Assembly: GCA_030146905.1 (NCBI GenBank)
Contig: JASLAV010000072.1
Coordinates: 1 to 9,745, forward strand
Length of the DNA stretch: 9,745 nt
Direction of reading: 5' to 3'
DNA from: Lentzea sp.
GTDB taxonomy: Bacteria > Actinomycetota > Actinomycetes > Mycobacteriales > Pseudonocardiaceae
Shown here: positions 1 to 6,398 of the stretch, piece after piece
Position numbering within the stretch: position 1 is the first letter of the stretch
Layout: each line of letters opens with the position of its first letter
The notes under the pieces: model-generated
Told to the model about the DNA's origin: nothing
Databases searched by the model: none
The model's input: only the letters and a program-made list of their open reading frames with translations
Program-made: the position numbers and the translations under genes

Positions 1-401
1 GACGTCAGGTTCCGCAACTCCACGTCGCTGACCGAGAACCGGATGTCACCCCCGGCGTCCAGAAATGCCCCGATGAGGTCCTTGACGACTTCCTGCTGTG
101 GGTAGACGTAGTGCTGGCGTCCTCCGTACAGGTCGCTGTACGTCACCTGGAAGGCCTGGCCGTTGACGCGGAATTCACACGTTCCGTGACGGTCTGCTTC
201 CATCAGCAAACGATCTGCCAGTCCGAGTGACTCCAACATGGTTACGGAGCGGTGTTCGAGGACGCCTGCCCGTGCCCGTGTTTCCACATGACGGCGACTT
301 GCTCTTTCGAGCACTACGCAGTCGATACCTGACTGCTGGATCAAGTTTGCCAAGGTCAGACCGGCCGGCCCTGCGCCGATCACGGCCACTGCGCGCTTCA
401 A
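1..401 (-). CDS. pobA: 4-hydroxybenzoate 3-monooxygenase, N-terminal part (runs off left edge)
   Basis: This is the first 133 residues of a flavin-dependent aromatic hydroxylase; the family is about 390 aa and converts 4-hydroxybenzoate to protocatechuate with NAD(P)H and O2. The FAD-binding Rossmann motif is G9-A-G11-P-A-G14, followed by L31-E32-R33 and then R42-A-R44-A-G-V-L-E49, which matches the conserved RxRAGVLE segment of PobA residue for residue. Tyr-Pro-Gln102 falls at the conserved Gln102 position. The start is TTG at 401-399, chosen because AGGAG lies 8 nt upstream (410-414 on the plus strand); no in-frame ATG is suitably placed. By my count only about 72% of third codon positions are G or C, lower than the neighbouring genes, with many GCA, GAA, GGA and TTG codons, which hints at horizontal acquisition. 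The family call is strong. The exact substrate cannot be proved from this fragment, because the substrate-binding C-terminal part is missing. Confidence 0.85.
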   Translation of the reverse strand, partial: MKRAVAVIGAGPAGLTLANLIQQSGIDCVVLERASRRHVETRARAGVLEHRSVTMLESLGLADRLLMEADRHGTCEFRVNGQAFQVTYSDLYGGRQHYVYPQQEVVKDLIGAFLDAGGDIRFSVSDVELRNLT

Positions 402-578
402 TTGGGGTTCTCCTAGCCCTAGACCTGTTGTGCTTAGATGCTCACCGCAGGTAGTGGACTGGAACCTGCTCGTGTCGGTCAACTGGGGTCTTTTGGAGCA
501 GCATCATTACTCTGAGTGGTTGACCGTCGCGAATTCTCCCCGCAACGACGACACCGCTCCGACAGGAGAGTGCTCCCG
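402..578. promoter_or_regulatory. Divergent intergenic region with paired TTGACC boxes and inverted repeats
   Basis: This 177-bp stretch lies between two divergent starts. CGGTCAAC at 476-483 and GTTGACCG at 519-526 form a perfect 8-bp inverted repeat with 35 bp between the arms. Each arm supplies a TTGACC -35-like hexamer pointing outward (482-477 for the pobA-like gene, 520-525 for the lipoprotein gene). A second inverted repeat, GCAGGT (447-452) and ACCTGC (464-469), lies downstream of the leftward box. Neither side has a convincing -10 hexamer at 17-18 nt; the leftward TCCACT (458-453) is the closest. The arms could therefore be regulator-binding half-sites rather than, or as well as, -35 elements. 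No regulator gene is adjacent. Confidence 0.4.
564..570 (+). promoter_or_regulatory. Ribosome binding site fixing the start of the lipoprotein gene
   Basis: AGGAGAG lies 8 nt before the ATG at 579. This, and the fact that a lipoprotein signal peptide begins right at that ATG, favours 579 over the in-frame upstream GTG at 516, which would add 21 charged residues ahead of the signal peptide. Confidence 0.8.
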
Positions 579-1595
579 ATGACTCGAAGAGTCCGCCGTA
601 TGGCCATCCGTGGCATCGCCCTCGCCACGCTGCTCGTCACAGTGGCGAGCTGTGGTGCGCTCGGCGGCAAAGAGCAGGCACCCCCGGCCGACGCGAACAG
701 CGGCGGCCCGGTCGAGAAGGCCAAGATCACCCTGGGGACCATGCCGGTCCTCGACGTGGCGTCGATCCACGTGGCGATCAAGAAGGGTCACTTCGCGGCC
801 GAGGGCCTCGAGGTCGAGCTGAAGACCATCCAGGGCGGTGCTCAGGCGATCCCCGGCCTGATCAACAAAGAGCTCGACTTCACGTTCGGAAACTGGGTCT
901 CCTTCTTCGCCGCCCAGGCGAAGGACGCGGCGAAGGCGGTCGACGGGATCAAGCTCGTCGCCGACGGCTACCAGGCAACACCCGGCATGTTCCTGATCAT
1001 GGCGGCCGGTGACTCGGCCATCAAGAGCCCCCAGGACCTCGCGGGCAAGACCATCGCGATCAACACCTTCCGCAACATCGCCGAACTGACCGCGAAGGCC
1101 ACGCTCGAAGCCGCGAACGTCGACGTCAGCACCGTCAAGTTCAAGGAGATGGCGTTCCCGGACATGCAGGCGGCGGTCCAGAACAAGACCGTTGACGCCG
1201 CCTTCATGGTCGAGCCGTTCATCACCCGCGCGCAGCGCGCCGCCGGTCAGATCAAGGTCCTGGACGCCGCGTCCGGCCCGACCGACAACATCCCGATCGC
1301 GGGCTACGCGACCAGCGGCAAGTTCGCCAAGGAGAACCCCAAGACCGTCGCCGCGTTCCAGCGCGCGATGGCCAAGGGCCAGGCGGACGCCGCCGACCGC
1401 CCCACGGTCGAGCCGCTGCTCGTCGAGTACGCCAAGGTCGACAAGGAAACCGCAGGTCTCGTCCACTTCGGTTCCTTCCCGACCACGCTGGACCAGACGC
1501 GCCTGCAGCGTGTTGTCCAGCTGATGCAGCGTTACCAGATGCTGGACAAGGAACTCGACGTCAAGCCGATGCTCATCCAGCCCTCCGGTAGTTGA
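579..1595 (+). CDS. ABC transporter substrate-binding lipoprotein, SsuA/TauA/NMT1 class
   Basis: The 338-aa protein is a predicted extracellular solute-binding lipoprotein. Its N-terminus has a basic start (RRVRR), a hydrophobic stretch (about residues 12-23) and a lipobox V-A-S-C with the acylated cysteine at Cys25. A Gly/Ser/Pro-rich linker leads into a periplasmic-binding fold starting KITLGTMP. Motifs of the nitrate/sulfonate/taurine/thiamine-precursor class include AIKKGHFAAEGLEVEL, the Gly-Gly-Ala-Gln-Ala region, DLAGKTIAIN and the VDAAFMVEPF segment. The family delivers small anionic or heteroaromatic solutes to a membrane permease and ATPase, but neither gene is next to it: the gene stands alone, divergent from a pobA-like gene and followed by a hairpin. 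Its substrate is not readable from the sequence. Aromatic acids are possible given the neighbour, but that is inference. Confidence 0.88.
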   Translation: MTRRVRRMAIRGIALATLLVTVASCGALGGKEQAPPADANSGGPVEKAKITLGTMPVLDVASIHVAIKKGHFAAEGLEVELKTIQGGAQAIPGLINKELDFTFGNWVSFFAAQAKDAAKAVDGIKLVADGYQATPGMFLIMAAGDSAIKSPQDLAGKTIAINTFRNIAELTAKATLEAANVDVSTVKFKEMAFPDMQAAVQNKTVDAAFMVEPFITRAQRAAGQIKVLDAASGPTDNIPIAGYATSGKFAKENPKTVAAFQRAMAKGQADAADRPTVEPLLVEYAKVDKETAGLVHFGSFPTTLDQTRLQRVVQLMQRYQMLDKELDVKPMLIQPSGS

Positions 1596-1597
1596 CG

Positions 1598-1653
1598 AAC
1601 AGCGCGGGTGGCTGTGATCGAGCCGTGATCGCGGTCACCCGCGCCTGTTGTTT
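1598..1653 (+). terminator. Probable terminator after the substrate-binding lipoprotein gene
   Basis: Arms 1598-1610 and 1636-1649 pair over 13 bp with one bulged base, around a 25-nt loop that itself holds two GTGATCG copies able to form smaller hairpins. The right arm runs into TTGTTT. It starts 3 nt after the TGA stop. The loop is large, so the call is moderate. Confidence 0.55.
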
Positions 1654-1816
1654 CCGCCGTATGAATTATCGCTTCAGGGCCGTTTAGCCGCCCACGTGAA
1701 AGTTGTTGATTCTCGAACCAGCTGTTTTGTCGTCCGAACGGCGGTATGAGAACGGTTCGTTTTACTCCAAGATCCACCAGGTTTGCAGCTATTAAACGGG
1801 GCGGGGAGTGTTGACG
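1654..1816. other. Upstream region of the conservon operon
   Basis: This gap of about 160 bp is richer in A and T than the genes and must hold the operon promoter. GAACGG occurs at 1737-1742 and 1750-1755, and CGAAC/GTTCG arms at 1735-1739 and 1755-1759 form a weak inverted repeat. TATTAA at 1790-1795 resembles a -10 element but lacks a good -35 partner. I see no gene here; short reading frames in it have no family features. Confidence 0.4.
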
Positions 1817-4615
1817 GTGCGCGGTCGTGAGGACCAGCGAGGCATCGACCGGTTCCGCCTACGCAACTGGCGGTTGCGGAGCAAGCTCGCTGTTGTGTTG
1901 CTAGTTCCGGCTCTGAGCACCGCGACTCTCGCGGGCCTGCGCCTGAACACCCAGCTCGACGACGTCGAACTCTTCGACACCGTCCAGCGCGAGCTCGCGG
2001 TCAGCCACCAGGCGGCGAAGGTGGAGAACGCGCTGCAGGTCGAGCGCGACTGGGCCGTGCAGTGTGTGGCCGCCGGCAGGCAGAACGCGTGCCCAGAGCA
2101 CGCGGCCCGCACGGGGCTCACTGACACGGAACTGGGCAGGTATCGGGACGCGGGCGCGACGGCCACGGCCTTGAGCGCGCCCCTGCAGGAGTCGTTCACG
2201 AAGTCGCTGGAGTCGCTCGACGGCCTGGCGAGCTTGCGTGTCACGCTGCTGAGCACGAAGTACCCCGACATCGCCGTTGTCGGTGCGTACAACCAGATCA
2301 TCGCGTCGCTCGGCCAGGTGCACCGCGCCGCGGTCTCCAGCCTGAGCGAACCGGAGATCGTTCCGCTGGTCTCCGCCGCGCAGGCGCTGTACCTCGCGCA
2401 GGAGCAGCTCGGCCAGCAGAACTCGATCCTGGTGTCCACCGCGCTGCGCAAGAGCTTCGCGCCCGGTGCGGCGGACGAGCTGCGGTCGGCGCAGTCCCGG
2501 TTGGACGCGGCGTTCAACGAGTTCAACGACGCCGCGTCCGCGGAGAACCGGCAGAAGTTCCAGGACGTCGTGTCCGGTTCGGCCGTGGACGGTCGCAACC
2601 GGCTCGTGAAGCTGGCCCTCGCGCAGGACGCCGAGCGCGAGCCGGTGACCATCACCGACGCCGAGGTCCTCAAGATCGGTCAGGACACCGCGAACCTGGT
2701 TCGCGAGGTCGCGGCCGACGTCGAGGGACAGGCCGACGCGACGACCACGCGTCTGGCCGACCAGGCCCGCTCGGACGCCTGGCGTGACGCCGGTCTGGTC
2801 GCGGTCTCGCTGTTGATCGCGTTCGGCCTGATGGCGATGGTCGCGCAGTCGATGCTGCGCCCGCTGCGCCTGCTGCGCCGCAGCGCGCTCGACGTCGCCC
2901 GCAGCCAGCTGCCGGAAGCCATCAAGCGCATCCGTTCGCACCGCGACCCCGAACGGGCCGCGGAAGAGGCGATCGTCCCGGTGCCCATCAACACGACCGA
3001 AGAGGTCGGCCAGGTGGCGCGGGCGTTCGACCTCGTGCAGCGCGAAGCGGTCCGCCTCGCCGTCGAGCAGGTGGCACTGCGCGCGAACGTCAACGACATG
3101 TTCATCAACCTGTCGCGGCGCTCGCAGGCGTTGGTGGAGCGGCAGATCAGCGTGATCGACCGGCTCGAGCAGGACGAGCAGGACCCCGACCACCTGGCGT
3201 CGCTGTTCGAGCTCGACCACCTCGCGACGCAGATGCGCCGCAACAGCGAGAACCTCCTGGTGCTCTCCGGCACGACGGTCAACCGCCGCGTCACCCGGCC
3301 CGTCGCGATCGCCGAGGTGCTCGGCGCCGCGGTGTCCGAGGTCGAGAAGTACGCGCGCGTCCAGATCGCTCCGACGCCGGACCTGATGGTGCAGGGACGC
3401 GTGGTCAACGACCTCGCGCACCTCGTCGCCGAGCTGCTCGACAACGCGACGGCGTTCTCCAAGCCGACCACCAAGGTCACCGTGCGCACGATCGAGACCC
3501 GCAAGGGCGAGGTCGCGATCCGCATCCACGACCGCGGTGTCGGCATCCAGGAGGACGAGGTCTCCGAGTTCAACGCGAAGCTCGCCGAGCCGCCGGAGGT
3601 CGACGTCTCCGTCGCCCGCGAGATGGGCCTGTACGTGGTCGGCCAGCTCGCGAAGCGCCACGAGATCCGCGTGACGCTCGCGAACAACGACGACATCGAG
3701 GGCGGTGTCACCGCCCAGGTGATCCTGCCGGTCTCGTTGCTGCACAAGGGTTCTGCGCCCGCACTGCCGCTGCCGCCCGCCACGCAGGCCATCGCGCAGG
3801 GTGCGGAGTCGACCGGCGAGGGCCTGTCCGGTGTGCCGAAGTGGACGCCGGAGCACCCCGTCGTGCTGCCGTCGCAGACCTCGGCGGAGGAGAACTCCGG
3901 CCGGCACCGCATCGAGCAGACGTCCGCCGACGGCCTGTTCACCGCGCGGATCGAGGCGGACGAGAAGGCCGCGGAGGCCGGGTACTCCTACGAGCCGCCC
4001 GTCGAACGGCCGGCCGAGCAGAACGATCCCGCCACCGAGATCTTCCCGGCCGTCGTCATCGACGACGATGACGAGCCGCTGATCTCGTCCGACGCGCTGT
4101 CGCGGTGGTTCCAGACCCCCGCGGCCGATGAACCGACCGTCATCGCACAGTCCACGAGGGACGTTCCGCCGGCGCAGCCGGAGCGCGTGGAGGAAGAGCT
4201 CGAACCGGCCACGGTGAACGGCCTGCCCAAGCGGCAGCGTTCCGCCGAGACCGTGAAGGCCGAGGCACCGACGTCGGTGCCACGCGCGGTCGCCGACTTC
4301 GCCGACTCCGAATGGGGTGCGGCGGACGAGGGTTGGCGTGCCGCCGGAGCTCTCGGCTCCGGCGAAACCGCGCAGACGACGGAGAACGGCCTGCCCAAGC
4401 GCGTTCCCAAGGCACGCCTCGTGCCCGGTTCGCTGCCCAAGCCGTCGTCACCGGCACCCCAGCTGGCGGCCGCGGCGGCACTGCCCGCCCGGTCGGCCGA
4501 CAGGTTGCGCCAGCGGTTCGCCACGTACCAGAAGGGTGTCCAGATGGGCCGTGAGTCGCTCTTCGACTCGGCCGTCGGAGGCATCCCCGTGATCGCAGAA
4601 AGGGAACGCCAGTGA
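1817..4615 (+). CDS. cvnA: Conservon sensor histidine kinase-like protein (NIT-HAMP-HATPase)
   Basis: The 932-aa membrane protein starts with a short basic cytoplasmic end and TM1 (about residues 20-40). A helical extracellular nitrate/nitrite-sensing (NIT) type domain follows to about 310, then TM2 (about 326-346), a HAMP linker and a helical dimerisation segment with the conserved L-D-H468-L-A-T-Q-M-R-R motif. The GHKL ATPase domain has the N box around E-L-L-D-N543, the G1 box D572-R-G-V-G and a G2 region near G604. About 280 residues of Pro/Glu/Ala-rich, probably disordered tail follow, with two NGLPKR motifs and a related GSLPKP. In Streptomyces conservons this partner is a membrane sensor acting with roadblock and GTPase proteins. 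GTG 1817 is preferred because GGGGAG (1803-1808) lies 8 nt upstream; GTG 1808 or TTG 1811 would add two or three residues. The stop overlaps the next gene. The input signal is unknown. Confidence 0.9.
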   Translation: MRGREDQRGIDRFRLRNWRLRSKLAVVLLVPALSTATLAGLRLNTQLDDVELFDTVQRELAVSHQAAKVENALQVERDWAVQCVAAGRQNACPEHAARTGLTDTELGRYRDAGATATALSAPLQESFTKSLESLDGLASLRVTLLSTKYPDIAVVGAYNQIIASLGQVHRAAVSSLSEPEIVPLVSAAQALYLAQEQLGQQNSILVSTALRKSFAPGAADELRSAQSRLDAAFNEFNDAASAENRQKFQDVVSGSAVDGRNRLVKLALAQDAEREPVTITDAEVLKIGQDTANLVREVAADVEGQADATTTRLADQARSDAWRDAGLVAVSLLIAFGLMAMVAQSMLRPLRLLRRSALDVARSQLPEAIKRIRSHRDPERAAEEAIVPVPINTTEEVGQVARAFDLVQREAVRLAVEQVALRANVNDMFINLSRRSQALVERQISVIDRLEQDEQDPDHLASLFELDHLATQMRRNSENLLVLSGTTVNRRVTRPVAIAEVLGAAVSEVEKYARVQIAPTPDLMVQGRVVNDLAHLVAELLDNATAFSKPTTKVTVRTIETRKGEVAIRIHDRGVGIQEDEVSEFNAKLAEPPEVDVSVAREMGLYVVGQLAKRHEIRVTLANNDDIEGGVTAQVILPVSLLHKGSAPALPLPPATQAIAQGAESTGEGLSGVPKWTPEHPVVLPSQTSAEENSGRHRIEQTSADGLFTARIEADEKAAEAGYSYEPPVERPAEQNDPATEIFPAVVIDDDDEPLISSDALSRWFQTPAADEPTVIAQSTRDVPPAQPERVEEELEPATVNGLPKRQRSAETVKAEAPTSVPRAVADFADSEWGAADEGWRAAGALGSGETAQTTENGLPKRVPKARLVPGSLPKPSSPAPQLAAAAALPARSADRLRQRFATYQKGVQMGRESLFDSAVGGIPVIAERERQ
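4216..4401 (+). repeat. 18-bp direct repeat encoding NGLPKR in the kinase tail
   Basis: GAACGGCCTGCCCAAGCG occurs exactly at 4216-4233 and again at 4384-4401, 168 bp (56 codons) apart and in the same frame. Both copies encode N-G-L-P-K-R. A third, looser copy (GSLPKP) lies at 4427-4444. They look like short linear peptide motifs within a disordered tail rather than a mobile repeat. Confidence 0.7.
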
Positions 4616-5034
4616 CCACCGCGACTGAGGAACTGGACAACTTCAGCTGGCTGGTCGAGGACTTCGTCAGCAGGGTCGCCGGTGTCGCGCACGCGATCGT
4701 CGTCTCGGCGGACGGACTGCTGCTCGCTTCGTCGGACCGCCTGCCGCACGACCGCGCGGAGCAGCTCGCCGCCGTGTCGTCCGGCCTGGTCTCGCTGAAC
4801 CTCGGCGCGGCGCGCTGCTTCGAGGCGGGCGAGGTGAAGCAGACCGTCGTCGAGATGGAGCGGGGTTACCTCTTCCTGATGTCCATCAGCGACGGGTCGT
4901 GCCTCGCCGTGCTCGCCGCACCCAACTGCGACATCGGGCTCATCGGTTACGCGATGACCCGGCTCGTGGAGCGGGTCGGTCTCCAGCTGACGCCGGAGAT
5001 CCGCGCCCAGCTGCACGTTTCGATGCGGGCCTGA
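4612..5034 (+). CDS. cvnB: Roadblock/LC7 domain protein of the conservon
   Basis: The 140-aa protein is one roadblock/LC7 fold over almost its whole length. It opens F11-S-W-L-V-E-D-F, then [15 protein letters not shown], the [11 protein letters not shown] helix and the central strand [10 protein letters not shown], with the C-terminal helix [14 protein letters not shown]. The family is related to MglB, the GTPase-activating partner of the small GTPase MglA, and in conservons it associates with the kinase and the GTPase. The start is GTG 4612, overlapping the kinase stop by 4 nt (GTGA) with a purine-rich AAAGGGA upstream, so translation is probably coupled. It is cytoplasmic, with no signal or membrane segment. 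The family call is strong; a GAP role is inferred from homology. Confidence 0.92.
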   Translation: MTTATEELDNFSWLVEDFVSRVAGVAHAIVVSADGLLLASSDRLPHDRAEQLAAVSSGLVSLNLGAARCFEAGEVKQTVVEMERGYLFLMSISDGSCLAVLAAPNCDIGLIGYAMTRLVERVGLQLTPEIRAQLHVSMRA

Positions 5035-5060
5035 GAGTTGCCGAGCAGAAGGAAGTTCCC

Positions 5061-5657
5061 ATGAGCAGCGGTGCTCCGGGTCGTCCGGGGTCACCTGGGG
5101 CCGGCCTGACGGCGATGTCGGCGAAGATCGTGGTCGCCGGCGGGTTCGGTGTCGGCAAGACGACGTTCGTCGGCTCGGTCTCCGAGATCACCCCGCTGAC
5201 CACCGAAGCCGTCATGACCCAGGCCTCGGTGGGGGTCGACGACCTGTCCATGGTCCCCGACAAGGTCACCACGACGGTGGCCATGGACTTCGGCAGGGTG
5301 TCGCTGGACTCCGACCTGATCCTCTACCTGTTCGGCACGCCAGGCCAGCACCGGTTCTGGTTCATGTGGGACGACCTGGTGCGCGGTGCGATCGGTGCCG
5401 TCGTCATGGTCGACACCCGGCGGATCGACGAGGCGTTCGCGCCCATCGACTTCTTCGAGGACCGCGACCTGCCCTACGTGATCGCGGTGAACTGCTTCGA
5501 CGGCCTGATGCACCACAGGGCGGAGGAGATCCGCGACGCGCTGACGATCCCGTCCTCCGTGCCGATCATCCCGTGCGACGCGCGTAACCGTCAGTCGACG
5601 AAACAGATCCTCATCGCGTTGGTGGAACACGCTTTGCGCCAGCCGTCGTTCGCCTGA
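5061..5657 (+). CDS. cvnD: Conservon Ras-like GTPase (ATP/GTP-binding protein)
   Basis: The 198-aa small GTPase has a P-loop at G27-G-F-G-V-G32-K33-T34-T. The switch II region reads L-F91-G-T-P-G95-Q96, the form usual in this actinobacterial family in place of DxxG. The base-specificity loop is V-N144-C-F-D147, a variant of NKxD in which Lys is replaced by Cys. The last motif is around P-C-D-A-R. It is expected to be the molecular switch of the conservon, with the roadblock protein as partner. ATG 5061 has AAGGA 7 nt upstream; an internal ATG at 5115 would remove a Gly/Pro-rich extension of 18 residues. It lies 26 nt after the roadblock stop, where conservons normally carry a DUF742 gene first; none is present. 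A strong hairpin ends the operon 10 nt downstream. Confidence 0.92.
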   Translation: MSSGAPGRPGSPGAGLTAMSAKIVVAGGFGVGKTTFVGSVSEITPLTTEAVMTQASVGVDDLSMVPDKVTTTVAMDFGRVSLDSDLILYLFGTPGQHRFWFMWDDLVRGAIGAVVMVDTRRIDEAFAPIDFFEDRDLPYVIAVNCFDGLMHHRAEEIRDALTIPSSVPIIPCDARNRQSTKQILIALVEHALRQPSFA

Positions 5658-5667
5658 CCCGCCTCCT

Positions 5668-5711
5668 CCGCCGACGCCCTCCGGACCACCAGGTCCGGGG
5701 GGCGTCGGCGG
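5668..5711 (+). terminator. Terminator hairpin of the conservon operon
   Basis: Arms 5668-5687 and 5692-5711 pair over 20 bp, with a single T·G wobble, around a 4-nt ACCA loop. It begins 10 nt after the GTPase stop. There is no long U tract after it, as is common for actinomycete terminators. Confidence 0.85.
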
Positions 5712-5830
5712 TCATCACCTACGAAGTCTCTTGACCGTGCCAGCGCCGCTTCACACTTGACTCTTCTTGTGCGCCAACGCCTCAGCGATACAGTCGGGGT
5801 GCAATTACCCTGCATTGCGAGGAGATCCCT
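5712..5830 (+). promoter_or_regulatory. Upstream region of the snapalysin gene
   Basis: The stretch holds two TTGAC-type hexamers, TTGACC at 5731-5736 and TTGACT at 5757-5762, and a possible -10 TACAGT at 5789-5794, but no pair has canonical spacing. GCAAT (5801-5805) and ATTGC (5814-5818) form a small inverted repeat just ahead of the ribosome binding site GAGGAG (5819-5824). In Streptomyces the homologous protease gene is controlled by a divergent LysR-type regulator; none is present here. Confidence 0.35.
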
Positions 5831-6346
5831 GTGTTCCTGCGCAAGACAATCGCTGTGGTAGCCAGCGCCGCCGCCCTCTCGGTCGGCCTCGTCGGCACCG
5901 CGGAAGCCGCGCCCCGCACCGTCACCTACAACTCGAGCAACACCGGCGAGTTCCAGGCGGCGATCGACCAGGGCGCCCAGGTGTGGAACAACAGCGTGGC
6001 GAACGTGAGGCTGGTCAAGGTGACCGGCACCGCGAACATCACCGTGAGCGTGGACAACCAGTGGCCCCGTGCCTACGTGTCCAGCCTCGGCCGTGGCCGG
6101 TGGGTCATGGGCCGCCAGGCGGTCAACGAGGGCCACAACACCGTCCGCATCTCGTCCCACGAGTTCGGGCACCTGCTCGGTCTGCCCGACCGCAGGACGG
6201 GGCTGTGCACCGACCTGATGTCCGGCGCCAGCGCCGGCACGTCGTGCACGAACCCCAACCCGAACGCCAAGGAGAAGGCCGAGGTCGACGCGAACTTCCG
6301 CACGGCCGTGACCGTCGAGGCCAGGACGTTCGAGGACGCTGCCTAG
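5831..6346 (+). CDS. snpA: Secreted snapalysin-like neutral zinc metalloprotease (M7)
   Basis: The 171-aa precursor has a Sec signal peptide: F-L-R-K, a hydrophobic Ala/Val core, then a likely cut after A-E-A26. The zinc site is H110-E111-F-G-H114-L-L-G-L-P-D120, the HExxHxxGxxD form typical of snapalysins, in which Asp is the third zinc ligand. The Met-turn is L-M130-S-G, and two cysteines (C126, C139) flank it and probably form a disulfide. The following segment C-T-N-P-N-P-N-A-x-E is a further family hallmark. Snapalysins are small extracellular endopeptidases cutting beside aromatic residues. The start is GTG 5831 with GAGGAG (5819-5824) 6 nt before it. There is no long propeptide: the mature domain seems to begin soon after the signal peptide. 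It stands alone between two hairpins. Confidence 0.93.
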   Translation: MFLRKTIAVVASAAALSVGLVGTAEAAPRTVTYNSSNTGEFQAAIDQGAQVWNNSVANVRLVKVTGTANITVSVDNQWPRAYVSSLGRGRWVMGRQAVNEGHNTVRISSHEFGHLLGLPDRRTGLCTDLMSGASAGTSCTNPNPNAKEKAEVDANFRTAVTVEARTFEDAA

Positions 6347-6357
6347 TTGATCAGTTC

Positions 6358-6398
6358 GTGAGCGGTCGTGGCCGACCCTGACGGCCGCGACCGCTCAC
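6358..6398. terminator. Bidirectional terminator between convergent genes
   Basis: Arms 6358-6374 and 6382-6398 pair over 17 bp with one wobble around a 7-nt loop. It starts 11 nt after the protease stop, and its right arm contains the stop codon (6395-6397) of the leftward GGDEF gene, so one hairpin can serve both transcripts. Confidence 0.85.

Noticed and set aside
516..578. Upstream GTG start for the binding lipoprotein
   Set aside because: It would place 21 charged residues ahead of a good lipoprotein signal; ATG 579 has AGGAGAG at ideal spacing.
1901..3907. Long minus-strand open frame of 668 codons opposite the sensor kinase
   Set aside because: It is very rich in Arg, Asp, Val and Leu with no family motif, and lies antisense to a gene with clear NIT, HAMP and ATPase features. 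Such shadows are expected at this GC content.
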